Origin: Candidatus Pelagibacterales bacterium
Lineage (GTDB): Bacteria > Pseudomonadota > Alphaproteobacteria > TMED109
Length of the DNA: 5,339 bases
Assembly: GCA_002684605.1 (NCBI GenBank)
Contig: NYVM01000055.1
Span: 3,289-8,627, forward strand
Direction of reading: 5' to 3'
Below the pieces are notes generated by a model. The model did no database searches. It had not been told where the DNA came from and was given only the letters and a program-made list of their open reading frames with translations. Within the stretch, counting starts at the first letter, position 1, and every line of letters starts with the position of its first letter. Position numbers and translations under genes: made by a program. Positions 1-5,339 of the stretch are shown here, piece by piece.

Positions 1-77
1 ACCATCGGCTTTGGTTTAGATACTGTTTCCTCGCTTAGACGTGTTCCAAGACCCCCTGCTAAAATTACTGCTTTCAT
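1..77 (-). CDS. rfbF: Glucose-1-phosphate cytidylyltransferase, N-terminal fragment (cut by left window edge)
   Basis: Only the first 25 codons are visible, with ATG at 77..75. They read MKAVILAGGLGTRLSEET (residues 1-18) followed by a K-P-K-P-M segment (residues 21-25). The Gly-rich loop (G8, G9, G11, T12, R13) is the nucleotide-binding signature of sugar-1-phosphate nucleotidyltransferases. The L-S-E-E-T continuation is typical of the cytidylyltransferase RfbF/DdhA/AscA rather than of RmlA or GalU. The enzyme would make CDP-glucose from CTP and glucose-1-phosphate in the cytoplasm, the first step towards CDP-6-deoxy and 3,6-dideoxy sugars. The start lies 7 bases after the stop of the upstream iron-sulphur reductase and has no clear Shine-Dalgarno, so the two are probably co-transcribed. 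The reductase neighbour supports a CDP-sugar role. About nine tenths of the protein is missing, so substrate specificity rests on this short motif and the context. Confidence 0.88.
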   Translation of the reverse strand, partial: MKAVILAGGLGTRLSEETVSKPKPM

Positions 78-84
78 AAATTAT

Positions 85-1071
85 TTAATTAGTTCTAACA
101 AATGCATCAGAAAAAAAGTCATTTTCTTTTAAATTATTTTTAAATAATAATTCTTTTGCTGAATTTATCATATCATTAGAACCACATGCATAGACCTGAG
201 TGTTTTCTAAATCAATTTGCTGTTTTAATGCTATATCTTGAACATACCCTTGTTCTCCATTCCAATCATTAACTTGTCTGGAAAGTACTGGAATGTACTT
301 AATATTTAGATTTTCAATATTTGGTTCCCAAAATAAATCTTCTTGATATCTGGCGCCAACAATTACCCACATTTTTTTATTTTGATATTGTTCATGCGAT
401 TTATCTAATCCTTCCAGAATTGATTTAATTGGAGCAATTCCTGTTCCTGTGGCTAAAAAAATAATATTTTTATAAATTGAATCTCTAAGAAAAAAAGTGC
501 CTATTGGGCCCTCTAGTCTCAACAAATCATTAATCTTTGCTTCCTTAAAAAAATACTCACTCATCAAACCATTTCTATATTTTTTAATGAAAAACTCTAG
601 TTGATTTTTATGATCTGAAGAGTTAGCAATTGAATAACTTCTAGTTAGACTGCCCTTAATAATATTCAAATATTGTCCACAATTAAAATTAAAATTTGAA
701 TTTGGAGGTAATCTTAAAACTAATCTTATGACATCATCAGTTAGATTATCTATCCTACTAATTTTAGAAGGAATAATTTTTTTCTCGAAAAGTGTAATCT
801 CTCCCAAATCCTCTATGTCTAATTCTAAATCACTAAGGGGTTTGGCATTACAAGAAAGTACAAAATTATTATTTTTTTCTTCTTCAGTTAAAACTAGCTC
901 TTCTTGCTTATTAATGGTGTTTCCAGAAAGTACTTTAACCACACAGCTTCTGCATCTTGAAGATAGACAACTATGCTCCAAATTTATATTTTTTTGTTTA
1001 GCAGCTTCAAAAATTGTCGACTTCCTATCACAACTAAAGGATTTATTATTTTTTAAACTTATTTTAAACAA
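85..1071 (-). CDS. rfbI: CDP-6-deoxy-3,4-glucoseen reductase-like [2Fe-2S]/FAD/NAD(P)H electron-transfer protein
   Basis: The 328-residue protein matches the RfbI/DdhD/AscD (E3) layout and length. An N-terminal plant-type [2Fe-2S] ferredoxin domain carries C35, C40, C43 and C74 (spacing CX4CX2CX30C). It is followed by an FAD domain with R-S-Y-S at 144-147 and an NAD(P)H domain with the G-T-G-I-A-P motif at 209-214 and C-G at 296-297. In the known family the enzyme passes electrons from NADH through FAD and the iron-sulphur centre to the PMP-dependent 3-dehydrase (RfbH/DdhC/AscC), completing C3 deoxygenation of CDP-4-keto-6-deoxyglucose. No in-frame ATG exists between the upstream stop (1098..1096) and this point. 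TTG at 1071 gives an N-terminus that aligns by memory with the family, so I take it as the start. The next gene, 7 bases on, is rfbF, the partner expected from ddhD-ddhA clusters. A reductase serving another oxygenase or dehydratase is possible but less likely. Confidence 0.87.
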   Translation of the reverse strand: MFKISLKNNKSFSCDRKSTIFEAAKQKNINLEHSCLSSRCRSCVVKVLSGNTINKQEELVLTEEEKNNNFVLSCNAKPLSDLELDIEDLGEITLFEKKIIPSKISRIDNLTDDVIRLVLRLPPNSNFNFNCGQYLNIIKGSLTRSYSIANSSDHKNQLEFFIKKYRNGLMSEYFFKEAKINDLLRLEGPIGTFFLRDSIYKNIIFLATGTGIAPIKSILEGLDKSHEQYQNKKMWVIVGARYQEDLFWEPNIENLNIKYIPVLSRQVNDWNGEQGYVQDIALKQQIDLENTQVYACGSNDMINSAKELLFKNNLKENDFFSDAFVRTN

Positions 1072-1125
1072 AGCTCTATGATTATTTAATGATTTTTATC
1101 TATTATTAATTTCACTTTAAAAAAA
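1072..1125 (-). other. Largest intergenic gap in the window (54 bases); no clear signal
   Basis: This gap separates the second Gfo/Idh gene from the iron-sulphur reductase. It is almost entirely A and T, with a run of seven T on the coding strand just after the upstream TAG stop. I see no GC-rich stem before that run, so it is not a convincing intrinsic terminator. Any -10-like hexamer here could arise by chance from the composition. A weak A-G-A-G lies two bases before the proposed TTG start of the reductase. It may mark the boundary between two modules, but the sequence alone does not show a promoter. Confidence 0.4.
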
Positions 1126-2073
1126 CTATTTATAATTAGCCATTTTATTATACGTAGTAATCATCTTTCTTTGGTCTTGAATAGAGCATAAATTGCTAAA
1201 ATCAGCATTGATAAAGTTAGTAGTTTGTAAAAACAAACCAGGTTTGTACTTTTCATCTAAGCTATAGTCAATTTCTTCAACAAAATTTAAAGCTATTGAT
1301 CCTCTTTTCTGAATCTTTAGTTTTTCCATAGGTCTTAAAATGAGCTTATGCTCTTTAGTTAAAACCTCAACCCCCCATCTTCCTGCACTTTCCCAATTAG
1401 CAGTATAATTAAATAAAGCGCCTTTATCACTAATTCCTGCACCACAAAAAATTGATGCAGACGGATGCCAATCAACACCTCCATGAGTATAGGAAGATAA
1501 CTCTTTTGGAGTACCTCCAATGTTAAAAGCAAGATCTACTACATGTGACGAATTGCCAAGAAACCATTTTTCTTTTACTCCCTCCTCTTTTTTTAAGGAC
1601 TCTATTTCATGAGCCCATTCCGTAAAATCAAAATTGAAAGAAGTAATTCCACCATCCTGAGCAATAATTTCTTTTGCTTTAATAACAGAAGCAAAATACC
1701 TTCTGTTGTAAGCTATGTATACATTTGCTTTTTTAAGCTCTGATAAGCTAACTAATTCTTTAAATTCATTATTTAGCAAAGCACCTGGCTTTTCAATTAA
1801 AATATTTTTTACATTATGATTTAATAGTTGCATTGTTGTTTCATATAGTTTTTCAATTCCAACAGCAATAATTGCATGAGTACAGGGATCTGGCTTCTTA
1901 GATAAAAAAAAATGAAGCCCTCCGGTTTCAACATTTCTGCCCGTAGCTCCTTTAAAATCTTTTGCAGAATTTTCGCCTCTACCAATAATTGTAGTTGTGG
2001 CTTTTAAAACCTCCAAAACTTTTAAATAATCTTGTGCCATTCTTCCAGCACCTATTAACCATATCTTTTTCAT
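1126..2073 (-). CDS. Gfo/Idh/MocA family NAD(P)-dependent oxidoreductase (second of a tandem pair)
   Basis: The 315-residue protein opens with a Rossmann fold: MKKIWLIGAG, with the G-A-G turn at residues 8-10. It has the family's E-K-P motif at 94-96, whose Lys contacts cofactor and substrate, then Y-N-R-R-Y at 122-126. A G-N-S-S-H-V-V-D-L segment (173-181) supplies the likely catalytic His177 and Asp180. Length is usual for the family, whose members oxidise or reduce hydroxyl or keto groups on sugars, nucleotide sugars or inositols. The substrate cannot be read from sequence. The residue after the first glycine turn is basic (R11), and the end of the second beta strand (I30-G31-R32-G33) lacks the acidic residue that favours NAD, so NADP is possible. 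It starts with ATG 9 bases after the upstream Gfo/Idh stop, without a visible Shine-Dalgarno, and ends with TAG. It differs strongly from its neighbour and is not a recent duplicate. Confidence 0.85.
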   Translation of the reverse strand: MKKIWLIGAGRMAQDYLKVLEVLKATTTIIGRGENSAKDFKGATGRNVETGGLHFFLSKKPDPCTHAIIAVGIEKLYETTMQLLNHNVKNILIEKPGALLNNEFKELVSLSELKKANVYIAYNRRYFASVIKAKEIIAQDGGITSFNFDFTEWAHEIESLKKEEGVKEKWFLGNSSHVVDLAFNIGGTPKELSSYTHGGVDWHPSASIFCGAGISDKGALFNYTANWESAGRWGVEVLTKEHKLILRPMEKLKIQKRGSIALNFVEEIDYSLDEKYKPGLFLQTTNFINADFSNLCSIQDQRKMITTYNKMANYK

Positions 2074-2082
2074 ATTTATTTT

Positions 2083-3057
2083 TTATGTTATTGGACAAAT
2101 CAATGTGTTTGATTCACTGAACCTATTATATGCTTCTAAAATTCTTTTTATAAATGGAATATGAGAGCTACACGCCTCATCATAATTTGGTAATTTTGTA
2201 TTACCATTTATCAATAAATCATTAATAATTTTAGTTGTTAGAGTACTCTGATATTCATTTATAAACGGAACTATCTTTTCATTAAAGTTATTTTCTTTTC
2301 CTAAATAAATGATTTTTTGGGAATTTCCCTCTTGAATAATCCAGCGATGAGATTTAGTGAATACACTGATAGTTATATCTTCATAATCGCCACATAATGA
2401 GCTAATATCAAAATGATTACCATTTTGCAAAAATCCTGAAATTGAACCTGTTAACTCTATACAGTTAGGTCTTTTACTTTTAATAATTTTATTATCAATT
2501 TCCCCAAAATCTAAATTCAACAACTCAGACCCTGATAAAAAACTGATTAGATCGATAAAATGAAGTGCATTACAAGCTAAGTCCCAATTAACGCCAAAAA
2601 CTTGAAACCTAACAGGCTCTCCAATTTCAGCTATTTTATTTTTTAAATCTTCATAATGTTCAAACATTCTCCTTGGATGATTCACCCATGTTGGTGTTCC
2701 AGTAGCTTTAATTAAATCACTAATTTCTGAATATGATAGTAAATCTTGAAAAAGAACTTTTTCTAAAATTAGATTCTTAACATTACATATATTTAATAAT
2801 TTCTTTACCAATGTAGAACGAATACTTGCTCCAGTAGCTACGATGACTAGATCTAGTTCTTTAGGAAGATTGTCCCATTCGCTTATGTATTTTACAGTGT
2901 GTTTAAATTCAATTTCGTCAGCTCTTTCTTTTGCGATTTTCAAAGAATTTTTTGAATTATCTAAAACATAAATAATTTGTTCTTTACTAAACTTCAGTAA
3001 TCCTTGTAAATGTCTACTCCCTAGTTGACCTGCTCCTATTAACAATACTTTATACAT
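2083..3057 (-). CDS. Gfo/Idh/MocA family NAD(P)-dependent oxidoreductase (first of a tandem pair)
   Basis: I take the ATG at 3057..3055 as start, giving 324 residues beginning M-Y-K-V-L-L-I-G-A-G, as expected for this fold. The frame also opens at a TTG at 3087, but that would add ten residues before the Rossmann strand and overlap the upstream SDR gene. Visible motifs are G-A-G-Q-L-G (8-13), Asp33 at the end of the second beta strand (suggesting NAD), and L-E-K-V at 98-101, where Val replaces the usual Pro of E-K-P while Lys100 is kept. Also seen are N-H-P-R-R (126-130) and N-A-L-H-F-I-D-L (163-170), with likely catalytic His166 and Asp169. Family members oxidise or reduce sugar carbons; the substrate is unknown. 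It lies 14 bases downstream of the SDR and 9 bases upstream of the second Gfo/Idh gene, so a joint role in one sugar pathway is likely. An A-G-A-A-A-G directly abuts the ATG, too close to be a normal ribosome site. Confidence 0.85.
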   Translation of the reverse strand: MYKVLLIGAGQLGSRHLQGLLKFSKEQIIYVLDNSKNSLKIAKERADEIEFKHTVKYISEWDNLPKELDLVIVATGASIRSTLVKKLLNICNVKNLILEKVLFQDLLSYSEISDLIKATGTPTWVNHPRRMFEHYEDLKNKIAEIGEPVRFQVFGVNWDLACNALHFIDLISFLSGSELLNLDFGEIDNKIIKSKRPNCIELTGSISGFLQNGNHFDISSLCGDYEDITISVFTKSHRWIIQEGNSQKIIYLGKENNFNEKIVPFINEYQSTLTTKIINDLLINGNTKLPNYDEACSSHIPFIKRILEAYNRFSESNTLICPIT

Positions 3058-3071
3058 CTTTCTATTAATTC

Positions 3072-3809
3072 TTAAATTATACTCCAACCTCCATCTACAA
3101 AAAGGTTGTGGCCTGTTACATAACCTGATTCATCAGACAGCAAAAAATATACTGCTGAAACAATATCTTTCGGACTTCCCATTCGCCTCATAGGTACTTT
3201 TTTATTATAATTTTCGATAAATGATTTTGGTTGATTATTAAGAATCCCACCTGGTGACACAGTATTGATTCTAATTTGAGAAGCCCCGTAATAAGATGCC
3301 AAATACCTAGTAAGATTATTTACCCCCCCTTTAATTGCTGCGTAAGCTGCAGGCATGGTCATTTCAGTCTTTTCATAAATAGTGAAATCTGGACCTACTA
3401 GACCATAGATAGAGGACATATTAACAAGAGATCCAAATCCTTGTTTTTTCATTAGTTCCAATATAACTTGACAACATAGAAAATAACCATTCAAATGCAT
3501 ATCTATATTTTTACGCCATGAGTCTAATGGTATTTCTTCAAATTTAACACCCCAATCTTTAGTTCTTGGATAAGCATTATTTACCCATCCATCAATATGT
3601 TTGTACTTATCAATTAAACTTTTAATTCCGTTTTTTACTGAATTTTCATTTGTAATATCAATGACAATATCATCAATACCTTTTTTATCAAAATGAATAT
3701 CGACAGCTATAACTATTGCTCCTTGATTTCTAAAAGAAGAAACCATCTCTTTCCCAAGCAATCCGTTACCACCCGTTACAACAATTACTTTATTTTTTAT
3801 TGAAAACAT
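3072..3809 (-). CDS. Short-chain dehydrogenase/reductase, PtmA-like (surface-sugar modification)
   Basis: This 245-residue classical SDR has T-G-G-N-G-L-L-G at 12-19 for cofactor binding, Asp37 after the second strand (favouring NAD(H)), and N-N-A-Y at 77-80. The catalytic Ser133, Tyr156 and Lys160 are present, then S-P-G-G at 186-189 and the usual V-D-G-G near the C-terminus (238-241). Ser-to-Tyr spacing is 23 residues rather than the usual 13. The insertion, including I-Y-E and T-M-P-A-A-Y (about 144-156), resembles what I recall of SDRs called flagellin modification protein A in legionaminate-type clusters. That likeness is from memory. The family interconverts hydroxyl and keto groups; the substrate here is unknown. 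In the N-x-x-x-G-x-F region the position usually held by the catalytic Asn is His105 by eye alignment. The ATG is 12 bases after the amidase stop, with no Shine-Dalgarno, and the stop is TAA 14 bases before the first Gfo/Idh gene. Confidence 0.87.
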   Translation of the reverse strand: MFSIKNKVIVVTGGNGLLGKEMVSSFRNQGAIVIAVDIHFDKKGIDDIVIDITNENSVKNGIKSLIDKYKHIDGWVNNAYPRTKDWGVKFEEIPLDSWRKNIDMHLNGYFLCCQVILELMKKQGFGSLVNMSSIYGLVGPDFTIYEKTEMTMPAAYAAIKGGVNNLTRYLASYYGASQIRINTVSPGGILNNQPKSFIENYNKKVPMRRMGSPKDIVSAVYFLLSDESGYVTGHNLFVDGGWSII

Positions 3810-3821
3810 TTTTTGTATGTT

Positions 3822-4604
3822 TTAATTATAAAAATTTTTGTAAATATTTTTTTTTTGGTCATTTTTAAATGGAAATATTTCTCTAGAATTCACAGCTATA
3901 TTTAGATCTAAATCAAATATTTTGGTTTGATCCGAAATTTCTAAAGGGATTATTTCTTCACCTAATGGAGAAAAAACAAAAGAACTTTCCACATATTCTA
4001 ATCCATTTCCATCAGATCCAGTTCGATTTACACCTATCATAAAACTTTGGTTTTCAATTGATCTAGCTTTAAGTAGAGTTTTCCAATGAGTAATTCTTGT
4101 TTTAGGCCAATTTGCAATATTAACTAGGACAAGATTGCTTTTTGATAATTGCTGATAGAGCTCTGGAAATCTTAAATCATAACAAATACTTAATCCCCAA
4201 CCACCTTTCCATTGTATACTTTTCGGGAGTATTCCTGGTGTAATTAATTCATCCTCTTTGCTATATGAAAACAGATGAATTTTGTCATAAATGCATTCTA
4301 TATTACCATTGGAATTAATACAAATACAACTGTTGTATTTTTTATTCTCCTTTTTAGTCATTAAGCCAAACAAAATGTTAATCTGATTATTTTTAGCTAA
4401 TTTTTGCATTTTAATAATTAATTTTGAATCATAAATATTTTCTGCTAAGTCTAAATTAGACATGGAAAAACCGGAAAATGTCATCTCTGGAAAAATTACA
4501 TACTGCGCTTTATTTTTTAATGAATTGATAATTTTTTCTACTTTAACTAAATTGCCTAGTTTATTTTCCCAGATTGAATTAAATGAAATAGTTGCGATTT
4601 TCAT
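3822..4604 (-). CDS. Carbon-nitrogen hydrolase, YafV/Nit2-type omega-amidase-like
   Basis: The 260-residue protein spans one complete nitrilase-superfamily domain. The catalytic triad is visible: Glu40 in F-P-E-M-T-F-S-G-F, Lys108 in Y-D-K-I-H-L-F and nucleophile Cys141 in C-Y-D-L-R-F-P-E. Further motifs, A-N-W-P (165-168), H-W (173-174), A-R-S-I-E-N-Q (180-186) and N-R-T-G-S-D-G-N-G (193-201), and the length (about 256 in E. coli YafV) place it in the YafV branch. Known members are cytoplasmic omega-amidases that hydrolyse 2-oxoglutaramate or 2-oxosuccinamate to the keto acid and ammonia; the related Nit1 acts on deaminated glutathione. Its ATG shares one base with the TAA stop of the upstream aminotransferase, so translation is probably coupled. 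In this sugar cluster it may recycle the by-product of a glutamine-using aminotransferase or deamidate a sugar substituent; neither is shown. No signal peptide or membrane segment is visible. Confidence 0.88.
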   Translation of the reverse strand: MKIATISFNSIWENKLGNLVKVEKIINSLKNKAQYVIFPEMTFSGFSMSNLDLAENIYDSKLIIKMQKLAKNNQINILFGLMTKKENKKYNSCICINSNGNIECIYDKIHLFSYSKEDELITPGILPKSIQWKGGWGLSICYDLRFPELYQQLSKSNLVLVNIANWPKTRITHWKTLLKARSIENQSFMIGVNRTGSDGNGLEYVESSFVFSPLGEEIIPLEISDQTKIFDLDLNIAVNSREIFPFKNDQKKNIYKNFYN

Positions 4605-4606
4605 TA
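4602..4606 (-). promoter_or_regulatory. TAATG stop-start overlap coupling aminotransferase and amidase
   Basis: On the coding strand the stop TAA (4606..4604) of the aminotransferase and the start ATG (4604..4602) of the amidase share an A. Such one-base overlaps usually allow ribosome re-initiation and balanced production of two proteins. A weak A-G-A-A-A-A lies about nine bases upstream of the ATG. It is the only overlap between genes in the window, provided the ATG start is used for the first Gfo/Idh gene. Confidence 0.75.
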
Positions 4607-5339
4607 ATTGTATTTTCTGAAAACAGGTTTAATGATTTTAGATTTCAAATATTTTTCAACGCCAAAATCTAGTGCATCTTTATATATACTTAATGAATAT
4701 TTTACTGCAGTTAATGTAATTTCTAATTCGTCCTCTTGGTGAGCATAGGATATTGTTAAATAAGGCATTAATACTTTTTTATCTAACATACACTGTGCAA
4801 ATAACGTTCTAAATGCTAGTGATACTAAACCTTCTTTGTCTTTTGTAACATAATTAGGAGAGCATGCATAACCTTCTAAGTAGAAAAAATTTTCTATTCC
4901 CAAATTCGAAGCTATTTGATTCATTCCAATCATAAGTTTGTTGCCATAATCCCAATAATGTTGTACAACGTTATCTCTTTTCATTATTTCAACTGTCTTA
5001 ATAAAAGCTCCTAGTGCACTCATTTCTGCTCCGTGAGTTGTTGATGTTAAAAACACACGTTCTTTACCTTTTTCCAAAATCCCTCCTAATTCCATAATTT
5101 CAGATTTACCTCCCAATACTGCGACAGCTTGACCATTTGCCATTGCCTTCCCAAACGTACATAAATCAGGTTTGACATTATAATAAGTCTGGGCACCTTG
5201 AAGATGCCATCTAAATCCTGTTATCATCTCATCTAAAATAAATACTGCGCCATTTTTTTTACAAATACCTTGAACTTGATGAAGAAAATTATTTTTGTTA
5301 TTCGGACAGCTATTACATACTATTTTATCTTTACAGAGA
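4604..5339 (-). CDS. Class III PLP-dependent aminotransferase, glutamate-1-semialdehyde aminomutase-like (N-terminus beyond right edge)
   Basis: The frame is open to the right edge, so 244 C-terminal residues are visible. Full-length relatives have about 430, so the ATG at 5227 is internal: it falls inside the conserved motif. Visible residues 34-42 read I-L-D-E-M-I-T-G-F, where Asp36 should bind the PLP ring nitrogen. F-G-K-A-M-A-N-G (62-69) supplies the Schiff-base Lys64, and S-T-T-H-G-A-E (99-105) resembles the phosphate-binding loop. The fold and motifs match enzymes often annotated as glutamate-1-semialdehyde 2,1-aminomutase. Placement in a polysaccharide cluster rather than with haem genes suggests transamination of a keto sugar or side-chain precursor, not tetrapyrrole synthesis. 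The gene overlaps the downstream omega-amidase-like gene by one base. Four Cys lie near the edge (visible residues 2, 8, 11 and 26). Substrate and amino donor are unknown; the enzyme class is secure, the role is not. Confidence 0.88.
   Translation of the reverse strand, partial: LCKDKIVCNSCPNNKNNFLHQVQGICKKNGAVFILDEMITGFRWHLQGAQTYYNVKPDLCTFGKAMANGQAVAVLGGKSEIMELGGILEKGKERVFLTSTTHGAEMSALGAFIKTVEIMKRDNVVQHYWDYGNKLMIGMNQIASNLGIENFFYLEGYACSPNYVTKDKEGLVSLAFRTLFAQCMLDKKVLMPYLTISYAHQEDELEITLTAVKYSLSIYKDALDFGVEKYLKSKIIKPVFRKYN

Noticed and set aside
728..1081. Plus-strand open frame of 117 codons
   Set aside because: It lies opposite the reductase gene, whose iron-sulphur and flavin motifs are clear. 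The translated product is low-complexity, Ser/Leu-rich and has no recognisable domain, so it is an antisense shadow.
1072..1125. Possible promoter or intrinsic terminator in the 54-base gap
   Set aside because: The T run has no GC-rich stem before it, and -10-like hexamers are uninformative in sequence this A+T-rich.
4604..4625. Small imperfect palindrome (TTTTCAGAAAA) before the amidase start
   Set aside because: It is within the aminotransferase coding end, very short and A/T only; such matches are expected by chance here.
4604..5227. A 207-residue aminotransferase starting at the ATG at 5227
   Set aside because: The frame continues upstream to the window edge and encodes the conserved G-A-V-F-I-L-D-E segment. 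The ATG sits inside the D-E-M-I-T-G-F motif and is not a start.
4604..5339. Haem biosynthesis hemL
   Set aside because: The fold matches, but the neighbours are sugar-modifying enzymes and no tetrapyrrole genes are present; homologues in polysaccharide loci are commonly mislabelled this way.

Overview
The window is A+T-rich (roughly 70% by eye) and codes on the minus strand only. It is part of a tightly packed gene cluster for nucleotide-sugar and surface-polysaccharide synthesis. The proteins are rich in Lys, Asn and Ile. Gaps between genes are mostly 0-14 bases, clear Shine-Dalgarno sites are scarce, and most stops are TAA. This suits a small-genome, A+T-rich bacterium such as a marine alphaproteobacterium or high-light Prochlorococcus, but an A+T-rich host of another phylum cannot be excluded. 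Taxonomy is inferred from composition and style only.

In transcription order (high to low coordinate) the genes are: a class III (glutamate-1-semialdehyde aminomutase-like) aminotransferase whose N-terminus lies beyond the right edge; a YafV/Nit2-type carbon-nitrogen hydrolase (omega-amidase-like) that overlaps it by one base; a short-chain dehydrogenase of the type found in flagellin or nonulosonate modification clusters (PtmA-like); two different Gfo/Idh/MocA NAD(P)-dependent oxidoreductases in tandem; a [2Fe-2S]/FAD/NAD(P)H reductase of the RfbI/DdhD/AscD type; and the first 25 codons of glucose-1-phosphate cytidylyltransferase (rfbF/ddhA), cut by the left edge. No gap reaches 300 bases. 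No RNA gene, repeat array, CRISPR, mobile element or convincing promoter or terminator was seen.

The cluster appears to have two modules. The left one (reductase followed by cytidylyltransferase) matches the start of the classic ddhD-ddhA-ddhB-ddhC (rfbI-F-G-H) order for CDP-3,6-dideoxyhexoses. A CDP-glucose 4,6-dehydratase and a PMP-dependent 3-dehydrase are therefore expected just beyond the left edge. The right one (aminotransferase, amidase, SDR, two Gfo/Idh enzymes) looks like a second sugar-modifying set with an unknown product. The most interesting idea is that the translationally coupled aminotransferase and omega-amidase form a local glutamine-driven transamination pair, the amidase removing the 2-oxoglutaramate by-product. 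That is inference, not demonstrated.
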